From: Rubellimicrobium sp. CFH 75288
Lineage (GTDB): Bacteria; Pseudomonadota; Alphaproteobacteria; Rhodobacterales; Rhodobacteraceae
Assembly (NCBI RefSeq): GCF_009904055.1
Contig: NZ_WYDP01000012.1
Coordinates: 62,001-126,000 of the forward strand
Length of the DNA stretch: 64,000 nucleotides
Direction of reading: 5' to 3'
Below are positions 1-8,466 of this stretch, one piece after another (position 1 is the stretch's first letter; each line of letters starts with the position of its first letter). The notes under the pieces were generated by a model. It had not been told where the DNA came from and made no database searches. It saw only the letters and a list, made by a program, of their open reading frames with translations. The position numbers and the translations under genes were made by a program.

Positions 1-237
1 GCGCGCGATCTCGACTGCCTCGCCTGGGCGATCCAGGGGCTCAGGCTGATCGAGGAGGATGCGCTCGGCGGGTCGGGCTCGCGCGGCTACGGGAGGGTGG
101 CCTTTCGCGATCTCGTCCTGCGCGGCCCCGGGGGAGCCGAGGAGCGGCTCGACAACCTGCGCGGCGGCGCCTTCAGCCGTGCTGCTCCCGATCCCGGGAT
201 CCGCGAAGCGGTCGCCCGCGCCTTCGGGGCTGGCTGA
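1..237 (+). CDS. csm3: Type III-A CRISPR RAMP protein Csm3 (3' fragment)
   Basis: Only the last 78 codons are in the window; the reading frame is open from base 1 and stops at TGA 235-237. Codons 22-33 read LGGSGSRGYGRV, the glycine-rich loop typical of the C-terminus of Csm3, the backbone RAMP that lines the crRNA in the Csm complex and cuts target RNA. The catalytic aspartate lies upstream and cannot be checked. csm4 starts three bases after the stop, so the two are one operon. The motif and the neighbours csm4 and csm5 make the call firm despite truncation. Confidence 0.9.
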   Translation, partial: ARDLDCLAWAIQGLRLIEEDALGGSGSRGYGRVAFRDLVLRGPGGAEERLDNLRGGAFSRAAPDPGIREAVARAFGAG

Positions 238-240
238 GCC

Positions 241-1143
241 ATGCCGCTCTGGCGCCTCACCCTGCGGCTCGCGGCCCCGCTCGGCACGCCGCTCGCCGGG
301 CCGACCCTCTTCGGCCAGATCTGCGTGCTGCGCGCCGAGGCGGAGGGCTCTTCTGCCGTGACCGGGTGGCTGTCCGACCCCGCGCGGGTCTGGCGGCTCT
401 CCGACGGCCTTCCGGCGGGCTTCCTGCCGCGGCCGCTCGTCCGGCCCCGGCCGGTGCCGCGCGAGGCCTTCGACCGGATCAAGACGGTGAAGAAGCGCAA
501 TCTCGTCTCCCGCGCGGCCTTCCTACGCCTGCGCGATGCCTGGGAGGAGGCGCGTCTTGCCGAGGACGAGACCATGGCGGAGCCCGCCCTGCCGCGCCGG
601 ATCGCCCACAACCATGTCCACCGCCAAGGCCAGGGCACGCAGGAGACGGGCGGGCTCTATTTCCTCGACGAGGACTGGCGCTTTGCCGATCCCGCCACGC
701 GCGACATGGACCTCTATGTCGAGACGGAGGAGCCGCTCGAGACGGTGCGCGACCTCCTCGCCGCGCTCGGGACGCGCGGCTTCGGCAGGGATGCCGGAAC
801 CGGTCGCGGCCGTTGGGAGATCGCCACTGCCTGCGAGGACAAGGAGCTTGCCAGGGGATCGGGCAAGCGGCGGATGAGCCTCTCGCGCGGGGCCCTCACG
901 CCCGCCACGATGCGGGATGCGTTCTGGAAGCTCGTCCCGCATTTCGGCCGCCTCGGGCCTGAACACGCGCTGACCGGTGTCTCGCCCTTCAAGCGGCCGG
1001 TGCTTCTCACGCGACCGGGCGCGACCTTCCGCCCCGAGGGCGCCGGCCCGTTCGGGCAGATCCTGCGCGATGTGCATCCCGCGCGTCCCGAAGTGGTCGT
1101 GAACGCGCTGCATCTCGCCATTCCCTTCGCGGAGGCGGCGTGA
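241..1143 (+). CDS. csm4: Type III-A CRISPR RAMP protein Csm4
   Basis: A 300-residue RAMP-fold protein. Csm4 caps the 5' handle of the crRNA and bridges Cas10/Csm1 to the Csm3 filament. Residues 4-30 form the first RAMP strand and loop (PLAGPTLFGQIC), and residues 180-193 (GFGRDAGTGRGRWE) match the family glycine-rich loop. Length is normal for Csm4. The ATG is three bases after the csm3 stop, and the stop codon overlaps the csm5 start, as expected for a tightly translated csm operon. Cas10, csm2 and cas6 must lie upstream of the window if present. Confidence 0.92.
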   Translation: MPLWRLTLRLAAPLGTPLAGPTLFGQICVLRAEAEGSSAVTGWLSDPARVWRLSDGLPAGFLPRPLVRPRPVPREAFDRIKTVKKRNLVSRAAFLRLRDAWEEARLAEDETMAEPALPRRIAHNHVHRQGQGTQETGGLYFLDEDWRFADPATRDMDLYVETEEPLETVRDLLAALGTRGFGRDAGTGRGRWEIATACEDKELARGSGKRRMSLSRGALTPATMRDAFWKLVPHFGRLGPEHALTGVSPFKRPVLLTRPGATFRPEGAGPFGQILRDVHPARPEVVVNALHLAIPFAEAA

Positions 1144-2645
1144 TGGGCGCGCAGTTCGAGATGCACCCTCTGATCCTCGTGCCGCTCACGCCGATCCATG
1201 TCGGCGGCGGCGAGGAGGCGCGGCTCAGGCCCGAGGACTATCGCCTCGGGCGGGGCTGTGTCGAGCGGGTGACGGTGCGGGCGGTGCTCGCGCGGCTGCC
1301 GGAGGCCGAGCGGGCCGCCTGGTTGCGCGACATGGATCGTGTGCGTGCGGATGCCGCGCTGGACGTCATCCGGGACATGATCGCGCGGCTCCAGAGCAGG
1401 GCGACCGACGGCGACATCCTCGAGCGCATCCCGATCGCTCCCGAAAGCGCGAAGGCCGTCGATCTCTCGGGCGAGGGGAAGGGTCGGCGGAACCAGATCG
1501 ACGCCTTCTTCCGCGCCGGCGGCCGGCCGGTGCTGCCGGGATCGAGCCTGAAGGGCGCGCTGCGCACCGCCTGGGCGGCCGCGATGGCGCGGCATTTTCC
1601 GGCCGATGCGCCGCGCCTGCCTCGGATGCGCGAGTGGGCCGCCGCCGGGCCGCGCGAGCGGGCGCGCCTCGTGGCTGGTGCGCTGGAGAGGCTGCTCGGC
1701 CTTGCCTCGGGCCAGCGCGCGCAGGACACCGACCCGTTGCGCGATGTCGTCGTATCCGATGCTACCCTGCCAGCAGGCGCGACCCGCATCGACAAGGTCC
1801 ACACCTGGAAGCGGGGACTGCCCGGCGCCGACGGCAGACCGGGGGATTACACGTTCCAGACCGTCGGCGAGATGCACCGCGAGCGGCTGCAAGCGGTGGC
1901 CGATGGTGGGGCGCCGCCGCTCATCGAGGTCGGGATCGGCCTGCGGGCCGCCGCGATCCGGCAGGCGGCCGGCCGTCTTGACCCGGAGCGTCGCCCGAGC
2001 CCCGAGCGCACGCCCGGAAGCCTCGCCGCGCTTCTCGCCGCGCTGGAGGCGCAGCACGCGCCGCTCTGGAGGCGCGAGGTCGAGGAGAAGTTCTTCGCGG
2101 GCGAGGCCGGCGCGCGCCTGCGCGCGACGCTCGCCCTCTTCGAGACCTTCCGCCGCGAGGGCCACGATCCCGATGCCGCGCTCGTCCGGCTCGGCTGGGC
2201 GAGCCATGCCGAGGCGAAGTCGATCGGCCCGGACCGGCGCATCGAGGGGCCCCGGGTGCAGGGCGCCGGCTGCTTCGCAAGGGAAGGCTCGGCGCGCCAT
2301 GTGGTCAGATTGAACGGCCATCCGCTGCCCTTCGGCTGGGCCTTGCTCGTGCGCGCCGAGCGCTGGGAGGAGCCGCAGGACTGGCTGATGCCACCTGCCG
2401 CCGCGTCGCGCCGCGACGCGACGGTATCCCGTCGCAGCGCCGCACCCGCGCCCGATCCCCGCGCCGCCTCCGCTCTCGGCCAGCAGCTCCGCTACCGGAA
2501 GGGCCAGAAGGTGCGGGTGGGAGGCAATGTCGGCACGCTGATGGACGAGGTGACCGAGGCGGCACGACCCACCGACGAGGTCCGGGTGGATTTCGACGGC
2601 GACATCGAAACGGTGAAGATCCGGGAGATCGAGGGGCCAGCATGA
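1143..2645 (+). CDS. csm5: Type III-A CRISPR RAMP protein Csm5 with C-terminal extension
   Basis: About 500 residues, longer than the roughly 350-400 usual for Csm5, the RAMP that caps the 3' end of the crRNA filament. Visible family marks are TPIHVGGG near residues 17-24 and the PGSSLKGALRTA loop near 132-143. The conserved end of the RAMP body (PLPFGWALL) comes near residue 400. It is followed by an Ala/Pro/Arg-rich linker and about 52 residues (RKGQKVRVGGNVGTLMDEV...) with the look of a small SH3/KOW-like barrel. The ATG at 1143 overlaps the csm4 stop as TGATG; a GTG at 1140 is an alternative. The stop overlaps the next ATG (ATGA). Confidence 0.9.
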   Translation: MGAQFEMHPLILVPLTPIHVGGGEEARLRPEDYRLGRGCVERVTVRAVLARLPEAERAAWLRDMDRVRADAALDVIRDMIARLQSRATDGDILERIPIAPESAKAVDLSGEGKGRRNQIDAFFRAGGRPVLPGSSLKGALRTAWAAAMARHFPADAPRLPRMREWAAAGPRERARLVAGALERLLGLASGQRAQDTDPLRDVVVSDATLPAGATRIDKVHTWKRGLPGADGRPGDYTFQTVGEMHRERLQAVADGGAPPLIEVGIGLRAAAIRQAAGRLDPERRPSPERTPGSLAALLAALEAQHAPLWRREVEEKFFAGEAGARLRATLALFETFRREGHDPDAALVRLGWASHAEAKSIGPDRRIEGPRVQGAGCFAREGSARHVVRLNGHPLPFGWALLVRAERWEEPQDWLMPPAAASRRDATVSRRSAAPAPDPRAASALGQQLRYRKGQKVRVGGNVGTLMDEVTEAARPTDEVRVDFDGDIETVKIREIEGPA

Positions 2646-3967
2646 TGGACACCGCAGCCATGGATGCCGAGACGGTGCGCACCCTGGTCCTGACGGTTGG
2701 CGGCAGCCCCCAGCCGCTTCGGACTGCAATCGAAGGCGGCCGCTGGGACAGGGTGCTGTTCGTGGTCTCCGACGGCTCGGGGGGCACCCCCTCGTCGCGC
2801 GGGCAGGTCGAGGAGGCCGCGCTCCACGACCGCGCAGGCGGCGATCCCCTTCCGGGACCGGGGCTGCGACACCTGCCTGCGACACCGCAGGACACGGCCG
2901 TGATCGAGGTGCCGCCCGACGATCTCGACCGCGCCCTTGCCGCCATCGACGCGGCCCTGTCAGCCGAGATCGCCGCCGGGCGCCATGTCACCGTGGACTA
3001 TACGGGCGGCACCAAGACGATGACGGCAGCCATGGTGCTCGCCGCGACGGCGCAGGAAGGCGTGGCGCTCCAGTTCATGGCGGGCCGCCGATCCGACCTG
3101 CGGCAGGTCGAGGCGGGCTCGGAGGCGCCGGTAGCCATGCCGGGCGAGCTTCTGGGCCTCGCCCGCCTCTTCGCCACCGCCCGCGCCTTCACGGCCAGGC
3201 GCAACTATGCCGCGGCCCTCGCGGTCATGGGCGAGGCGGACAAGACCTTGCGGCAGGCGCGGGTCAGGGTGCCGCAGGCGTGGACAGAGCGGATCGCGCT
3301 CTGGCGCGGCTGGCTCGAGATCCTCACGCCCTGGGACCGGTTCCGCCACGGTCAATCCTGGGATCTCTGCCAGAAGGCCCTGCGCCGGGGCGGTCCTCTT
3401 GCCGCGGCGCTGGAGGCGGCGGCCCTCCCCGCACGGATCGAGGCGTTGGACAAGGCGGCGGGCAAACCCGAGCCTGTTCTCCTCGAGGATCTGTGGCTCA
3501 ACGCCCTGCGCCGTGCCGATCTCGGGCTCTGGGACGACGCCGTTGCCCGGCTCTACCGTCTGGCCGAGGCCGCGGTGCAGTGCCGGCTCTGGACCGTCCA
3601 TGGTCTCGAAACCAAGGCGATCCCCTGGGACCTGCTGACCGAGGCGGAGCGGCAGGGCCTGCGGCCGACACGGGACAAAGGCGGCGACATCGTCGAACTC
3701 TCCTTGACCCGTGCTCTCTCCCTTGTCGCCCGGTTCGAACCGCGCGATCCGGTCGCCGCGTCCTGGGACCGTCGCGAGGACGGAAGCTTCAGGTCACCGC
3801 GCTGGCAGGCCGACCGCAACCACTCGATCCTCGCACACGGGTTCGAGGCGCTGAAGGAGAAGGACTGGACCACGGCGCGCCAGTGGTTCGACTTTCGCCG
3901 CCCTGCCTTCTGGGAAGCGGCGCTCGGCCGTCCGACCGCCGCACAGCTTCCCGACCGGCTGCCCTGA
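2642..3967 (+). CDS. CRISPR-associated CARF-HEPN RNase, TIGR02710/Csm6-like
   Basis: A 441-residue protein ending the csm operon. The N-terminus has LTVGGSP (17-23) and DYTGGTKTM (119-127), the nucleotide-binding loops of CARF domains in the TIGR02710 and Csm6/Csx1 group. The C-terminus has RNHSILAH (392-399), a complete Rx6H HEPN ribonuclease motif. From family knowledge, Cas10-made cyclic oligoadenylate would bind the CARF domain and switch on non-specific RNA cleavage; that is inference here. The start ATG overlaps the csm5 stop by four bases (second ATG at 2645; third at 2660). It ends ten bases from the converging permease gene, so the cas operon stops here. Confidence 0.88.
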   Translation: MMDTAAMDAETVRTLVLTVGGSPQPLRTAIEGGRWDRVLFVVSDGSGGTPSSRGQVEEAALHDRAGGDPLPGPGLRHLPATPQDTAVIEVPPDDLDRALAAIDAALSAEIAAGRHVTVDYTGGTKTMTAAMVLAATAQEGVALQFMAGRRSDLRQVEAGSEAPVAMPGELLGLARLFATARAFTARRNYAAALAVMGEADKTLRQARVRVPQAWTERIALWRGWLEILTPWDRFRHGQSWDLCQKALRRGGPLAAALEAAALPARIEALDKAAGKPEPVLLEDLWLNALRRADLGLWDDAVARLYRLAEAAVQCRLWTVHGLETKAIPWDLLTEAERQGLRPTRDKGGDIVELSLTRALSLVARFEPRDPVAASWDRREDGSFRSPRWQADRNHSILAHGFEALKEKDWTTARQWFDFRRPAFWEAALGRPTAAQLPDRLP

Positions 3968-3977
3968 GGGCCGCCGG

Positions 3978-5309
3978 TCAGGCGCGGCCCTTCCAGGGGA
4001 TCAGCGCGCGTTCGGCGGCGCGCATCAGGCCGTCGATGCTCCAGCCGATTGCCCCGATCAGGACGATCCCCAGGATCACGATGTCCGTGTTCTGGAAGCG
4101 CGAGGCCGTCATGATCATCATCCCCGCCCCCTTGTCCGCGGCGACCAGCTCGGCCGCCACGACCGTGCCCCAGCAGACCCCCATCGCGACACGCGCACCC
4201 GTCAGGATCTCGGGCAGGGAATTGGGCACGATCACGTGGCGAAGCACCTGCGCGCGCGAGGCGCCGAGGCTGTAGGCCGCGTGCACCTTGGCCAGCCGTA
4301 CCCCCGACACGCCCGAGCGTGCCGCGATTGCCATGATCCAGAGCGAGGCCAGGAACAGCAGCACGACCTTGCCCGCCTCGCCGATCCCGGCCCAGATGAT
4401 GACCAGCGGAATGAGCGCCAGCGGCGGGACGGGCCGCATGAACTCCACGATCGGGTCGAACCAGCCCCGGAACCAGCCCGACAGCCCCATCGCATAGCCC
4501 AGCGGCACCCCGAGCAGCGCGCCGAGCAGGAAGCCCGACACGACGCGGAACACCGAATAGCCCAGATGCTCCCAGAGCGTGGCGTTGCGATAGCCGGATT
4601 GCGCGATCTCCACGAGGCGCGCCGCCACCGCCTCGGGCGGGGGCAGCCAGATCGGCTCCATCTGCCATCCCGGATCGGGCGAGACGCTGAGAGTCCCGCG
4701 CGCCGTCAGACCGACACGGCCCCAGCCGGTCTCCACCCGCGCTCCTCCGGGCTCGACGGGGATGCCGTTGACGGCGACGATCCGGGCCCCGTCCGCGGCC
4801 GTGATCGCGTCGTTGTCCTGCGCGGCGACGAGCACCGTCCGCCCCGCCTGGACCACCGCCCCCGCATCGCGCGCCCAGCCCTCGCCAGGCGGCAGGTCGG
4901 GCAGCGGCGGGGGCGCTTCGCCGGGCCGGTGGACGAGCACGGTCACGGTCGCCTCGTCGCGCGTGCCGTCCGGCGCCTCGGCGGTGTAGGTGAACCGTCC
5001 CTCGCCCGCAAAGGCGGCCGGCGCATGCAGGGCCGGGGGCAGCAGCGCGGAGCCCGTGAAGGCGGCCCACAGACCCAGGATCGCCGTCACCGACAGGACG
5101 GAGGCGACCCCCTCGCCCCGGACGGCGCCTGCATCCCCGAAGGTGACGGTGCGGCGCAGCACGTCGCCCCGCCGCCGCCCGAGCAGACGCCGGCCCAGCC
5201 GCCACAACGCCATGACCAGCAGGATGCAGGCCACATAGGCTGCAATCCACGGAATCACCCGTGCCGCTGCCGCCGCCAGACCGGCCGCTTCGGCCAGAAA
5301 GGTGCTCAT
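3978..5309 (-). CDS. tauC: Taurine-type ABC transporter permease with inserted domain
   Basis: 443 residues; the C-terminal 225 are a normal SsuC/TauC-type permease (LPPPEAVAARL near 222, then about five membrane segments, with the EAA-type loop SLGASRAQVLRHVIVP near 340-355 that contacts the ATPase). SsuC/TauC permeases are usually about 250-280 residues. Here an extra hydrophobic segment lies at 20-36, a second at about 70-92, and then about 120 polar residues (100-218) sit between that segment and the permease core. The insert includes ARIVAVNGIPV, reminiscent of a PDZ core. The gene overlaps tauB by four bases. The substrate call rests on the neighbouring Tpa gene. Confidence 0.8.
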   Translation of the reverse strand: MSTFLAEAAGLAAAAARVIPWIAAYVACILLVMALWRLGRRLLGRRRGDVLRRTVTFGDAGAVRGEGVASVLSVTAILGLWAAFTGSALLPPALHAPAAFAGEGRFTYTAEAPDGTRDEATVTVLVHRPGEAPPPLPDLPPGEGWARDAGAVVQAGRTVLVAAQDNDAITAADGARIVAVNGIPVEPGGARVETGWGRVGLTARGTLSVSPDPGWQMEPIWLPPPEAVAARLVEIAQSGYRNATLWEHLGYSVFRVVSGFLLGALLGVPLGYAMGLSGWFRGWFDPIVEFMRPVPPLALIPLVIIWAGIGEAGKVVLLFLASLWIMAIAARSGVSGVRLAKVHAAYSLGASRAQVLRHVIVPNSLPEILTGARVAMGVCWGTVVAAELVAADKGAGMMIMTASRFQNTDIVILGIVLIGAIGWSIDGLMRAAERALIPWKGRA

Positions 5310-6112
5310 GCGGCGCCTCCGGCCCGGCCCATGATCTCCTCCTCCATGTCCCAGATGAGCGACAGGATCTCCTCGCGCCGCTCGGCAAAGGCCGGCTCGC
5401 GCTTGACCGCACGCAGGTCGCCCCCCTCTGCACCCATGGCGGCAAAGGGCAGACCCTCGTCGCGGTGAATGCGGCCCGGCCGCGGCGCCATGACGACAAG
5501 CCGGGCCCCGAGCAGCAGCGCCTCCTCCACCGAATGGGTGATGAGCAGGATCGTCTTGCCGGTCTCACGCCACAGGCGCAGCACCAGACCCTGCATCTTC
5601 TCCCGCGTCAGCGCATCGAGCGCGCCCAGCGGCTCGTCCATCAGGATCACCGCCGGATCGCCGGCCAGACAGCGCGCCAGGGCAACGCGCTGCTGCATGC
5701 CCCCGGACAGCTCATAAACGGCCTTGGACCCGAACCCCGCCAATCCCACCTGCTCGAGCAGGTGCTCGACCAGATCCCCGCGCTCGCGCCGGGCCATGCC
5801 CTTCATGCGCGGTCCGAAGGCCACGTTGTCGGCGACGCTCATCCATTCGAAGAGCGCCCCCTGCTGGAACACCATGCCCCGATCGGGCCCCGGCCCCGTC
5901 ACGGGGCGGCCCTCCAGAGTCACCTGCCCCTCGGTCGGGGCGAGGAACCCGGCCACGATGTTGAGCAGAGTGGTCTTGCCGCAGCCCGACGGCCCCAGCA
6001 CCGCCAGCATCTCGCCGCGGGGCAGCGAGAGGCTGACATCGCGCAGCGCCTCCACCGGACCGCCCGGCAGGTGAAAGCGCATCGACAGCCGGTCGAGGAC
6101 GAGATGGCTCAT
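5306..6112 (-). CDS. tauB: Taurine-type ABC transporter ATP-binding protein
   Basis: A 268-residue ABC ATPase that would power import through the adjacent permease. Walker A is GPSGCGKT (40-47), the signature LSGGMQQR (135-142), Walker B ILMDEP (156-161), and the switch histidine lies in ITHSVEEA (191-198). The sequence is of the nitrate/sulfonate/taurine class (TauB/SsuB). It begins 21 bases after the binding-protein stop and ends in a four-base overlap with the permease, so tauA-tauB-tauC is one transcript read right to left. Taurine specificity is inferred from context. Confidence 0.88.
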   Translation of the reverse strand: MSHLVLDRLSMRFHLPGGPVEALRDVSLSLPRGEMLAVLGPSGCGKTTLLNIVAGFLAPTEGQVTLEGRPVTGPGPDRGMVFQQGALFEWMSVADNVAFGPRMKGMARRERGDLVEHLLEQVGLAGFGSKAVYELSGGMQQRVALARCLAGDPAVILMDEPLGALDALTREKMQGLVLRLWRETGKTILLITHSVEEALLLGARLVVMAPRPGRIHRDEGLPFAAMGAEGGDLRAVKREPAFAERREEILSLIWDMEEEIMGRAGGAA

Positions 6113-6133
6113 CCGCAGCCGCGCGACCGGGAT

Positions 6134-7132
6134 TCAGGACCCGGCGGCAGCCTCGAGCGGTCCCGTGTTGACGACGCCCTCGTAGCTCGGCAGCGCCGCG
6201 GGGATGGACCCCGCCTCCACGAAGACGCCGGCCACACCGGCCATGAAGGTGGGCACCGCTCCGCCCAGCCACGCCTCCGAGAGCTGCTCCTCGGCCGAGG
6301 GGAAGGTGAAGGTCGCCATGAAGTCCCGCGCGGCCTCCACATCCATCCCGGCATCCTGCGCGATCACGGGCAGCATCTCCTCGGCCATGGACCCGTCGCG
6401 CCAGGCGGCGTTCATCTCCTCCGTGACCGCCAGGAACTCGGCCACCAGATCGGGGTTCTCGGCCACGAAGGCCGCCGGGGCCGAGATGACGTCGAAGACG
6501 AGGATGCCTGCCGCCTCCTTCTCGGGGCCGGTCATCAGGACGTTGCCGTGCTCCTTGGCGCGCGTCAGCGCGGCGCCGAAGCCGCAGAAGAGGTCCACCG
6601 CCCCCTGCGCCAGCGCGGCCGCGCCCTCCGGCGGGGCCATGTCCACGATCTGGAGCGAGGCCGTGTCCACCCCCAGATGATCCATCTGCCGCAGGAAGCC
6701 GTAATGCGCCGCCGTGCCCAGCGGCACCGCCACCCGCGCGCCCGCCAGCGTCTCGGCCGCGTTCTCCGCGTCGGCCTCGAGTTCGGTGCGCGCCACGCAA
6801 TTGTCGTTTTCCGAATAGCTCACTGCCACGGCGAGGAGCTGGAGGTCCTGCCCGGCCGAAGTGGCCACGACGAAGGGCGGCACCCCCTGCGAGACGGCCA
6901 TCTGCACGTCGCCCGCCGCCATGGCCGCCGACATGGCCGTGCCCGTGTCGAAGGAAACCCAGCGCACCGGCACGCCCAGCCGCTCCTCGTAGAGACCCTG
7001 CACCTTGGCATACTGGAACGGCATCGGCCATTCGAGGAAATAGGCAACCGTGATCCCCTCCTCCTGGGCCGCTGCCGGAACGACCCCCAAGGAGGCCAGA
7101 ACAGCTGCCAGAACTGCCGTCACTCTGCGCAT
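6134..7132 (-). CDS. tauA: Taurine-type ABC transporter substrate-binding protein
   Basis: 332 residues with a Sec signal peptide (about 1-22, cut after PAAAQ), then a periplasmic binding protein of the NMT1/TauA class (VAYFLEWPMPFQYAKV, TGTAMSAAMAAGDVQMAVSQG). It would capture taurine or a related sulfonate in the periplasm and deliver it to TauBC. The longer open frame upstream is not used: the signal peptide starts at the ATG at 7132, and GGGGAG lies just upstream as ribosome binding site. It heads the three-gene importer operon. Confidence 0.87.
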   Translation of the reverse strand: MRRVTAVLAAVLASLGVVPAAAQEEGITVAYFLEWPMPFQYAKVQGLYEERLGVPVRWVSFDTGTAMSAAMAAGDVQMAVSQGVPPFVVATSAGQDLQLLAVAVSYSENDNCVARTELEADAENAAETLAGARVAVPLGTAAHYGFLRQMDHLGVDTASLQIVDMAPPEGAAALAQGAVDLFCGFGAALTRAKEHGNVLMTGPEKEAAGILVFDVISAPAAFVAENPDLVAEFLAVTEEMNAAWRDGSMAEEMLPVIAQDAGMDVEAARDFMATFTFPSAEEQLSEAWLGGAVPTFMAGVAGVFVEAGSIPAALPSYEGVVNTGPLEAAAGS

Positions 7133-7160
7133 CGTCGTCTCCCCGTCCTGTGCGGCCGCC

Positions 7161-7185
7161 GTGCCCGGCCGGCACCCGCAGTCAA
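7161..7185 (-). promoter_or_regulatory. Possible tauA promoter with dyad in the spacer
   Basis: On the minus strand TTGACT (7185-7180) is a good -35. The spacer carries the dyad GTGCC-N5-GGCAC (7161-7175), which could be an operator. No convincing -10 is visible at 16-18 bases, so activator control or another start is possible. Confidence 0.3.
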
Positions 7186-7248
7186 GCACGAGCCCCTTCG
7201 TGCGCCAAGGATTTTCCGCCGGCGGCCCGTGCCCGGATGCGCCCGGGC

Positions 7249-8304
7249 CTAGTCGGCGGGCTGGAAGGAAAAGGGCTCCGCCTCCTCGAAGGCGCCCGAC
7301 ACCTCGCCCGAATGGATGACCTGCATGTCCACCCCCAGATCCAGCCGGCGGACCGGCGCGCCCTCCGACAGGTCCAGCCGATCCAGATCGACCCAGAAGA
7401 CGCTGGGCGAGAGAACGGATTCGACGTAGTAGCGCCGGTCCTTGTGATCGGCCACCACGCGCCAGCGCGTCGTGGACAGGTTGGGCGCGTCGGCGACGCT
7501 GATGCCCCAGGGCACGGAGACGTGGCGGATCACGCTGAAGACGGACGCCGCCGCGACCCGCGGATCGGCGCTCTGCTCCACGGCATTCACGTAGAAATGC
7601 GCGCGCACGAAGCGGTCGCTCGCGCGCACCGTGCCCGGCAGGAATTCCCGCGGATTCACCCCCTGCCAGTAGGAGAGGATGGCCAGCTGCTGGTCGTAGG
7701 TCGGCTCGTTGGTCATCACCTGATACGCGCGATCGTGCCAGATCGTCATCTCGCCATCGACGAACTCGATGACCGCGCTGTCGCCCGTCGCATCCGAGAG
7801 CGAGACGTGGACCGTCGCGGCCCGGCCCGGCGGCCCCACCGGCACCTCGCCGCCCGCCACCTGCACGGGATTGGCGCGCAGGTCCGCCACCGCCTCGGCC
7901 ACGGTGGCATAGCGGTCCAGCAGGTATTGCGGAAAGACCGAAACCGAGACGCGCGGCGTCACGCCGTCGTCCTCGGGATAGGTCGCGTTGACCTCCCACA
8001 GCAGGTTCACCACCAGCCCTGCCTCGTTCATCCCGTCGGCCGTGGAGATGTCGTAGCCCGACACCACCAGGCTGCCGTAGCTGGAAACCCACTTGGCCGA
8101 ACGCGGCCCGGCGGCTCCGTCCCGCGCCATGCCGCGCGGCAGGACCCACAGGTTGCTGACGATGGGCAGCTTCCAGTCCATGCTGCGCCCCGTCAGCACC
8201 CGCCCCTCGGGGCCGAGATAGACCGCACGCGTGCAGGCTTCGGCCCAGCTGCCCAGGACGAGTGCGGCCCCGCAGGCGAACGCCGCCAGTCTGCGTCGAA
8301 TCAT
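7249..8304 (-). CDS. Secreted linear amide C-N hydrolase (choloylglycine hydrolase family)
   Basis: 351 residues with a signal peptide ending at WAEA and Cys24 directly after it (AEA|CTRAVY). In this N-terminal nucleophile family the exposed first Cys is the catalytic residue, and members hydrolyse bile-salt, penicillin or N-acyl amides. Further family marks are TGRSMDWK, DGMNEAGL and VMTNEPTYDQQL, where the conserved Asn is present. It lies between the taurine importer and the divergent Tpa gene, which suggests a taurine-conjugated substrate in the periplasm, but the sequence does not prove this. A ribosome binding site AGGGGAG precedes the ATG. Confidence 0.85.
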   Translation of the reverse strand: MIRRRLAAFACGAALVLGSWAEACTRAVYLGPEGRVLTGRSMDWKLPIVSNLWVLPRGMARDGAAGPRSAKWVSSYGSLVVSGYDISTADGMNEAGLVVNLLWEVNATYPEDDGVTPRVSVSVFPQYLLDRYATVAEAVADLRANPVQVAGGEVPVGPPGRAATVHVSLSDATGDSAVIEFVDGEMTIWHDRAYQVMTNEPTYDQQLAILSYWQGVNPREFLPGTVRASDRFVRAHFYVNAVEQSADPRVAAASVFSVIRHVSVPWGISVADAPNLSTTRWRVVADHKDRRYYVESVLSPSVFWVDLDRLDLSEGAPVRRLDLGVDMQVIHSGEVSGAFEEAEPFSFQPAD

Positions 8305-8323
8305 GTCCTGTCTCCCCTCGCGT

Positions 8324-8342
8324 CGAACCGGTGCACGGTTCG
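8324..8342. promoter_or_regulatory. Perfect dyad in the amidase-tpa divergent region
   Basis: CGAACCG-GTGCA-CGGTTCG, seven-base arms and a five-base centre, 20 bases upstream of the amidase ATG and about 125 bases upstream of tpa. Its position and symmetry fit a regulator binding site; no matching regulator gene lies in the locus. Confidence 0.5.
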
Positions 8343-8466
8343 GCAGCCCAGCCTAGCACGGACCCGTCCCGGCCCCTAGTGCGCCCGTGCCGCAGCGCCC
8401 TTGAACCTCGCCGCACGCGGCGGCAATCTGGCCGGAGCGCATCATTCCCCCGCCCGAGGCCTCCAG

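Noticed and set aside
714-2885. 723-residue minus-strand frame over csm4 and csm5
   Set aside because: Antisense shadow of the csm genes; composition is Arg/Ala/Pro-rich with no recognisable motif.
8401-8466. Extended N-terminus of Tpa from TTG 8401
   Set aside because: The extra 22 residues have no match to the family and the ATG at 8467 gives the usual start.
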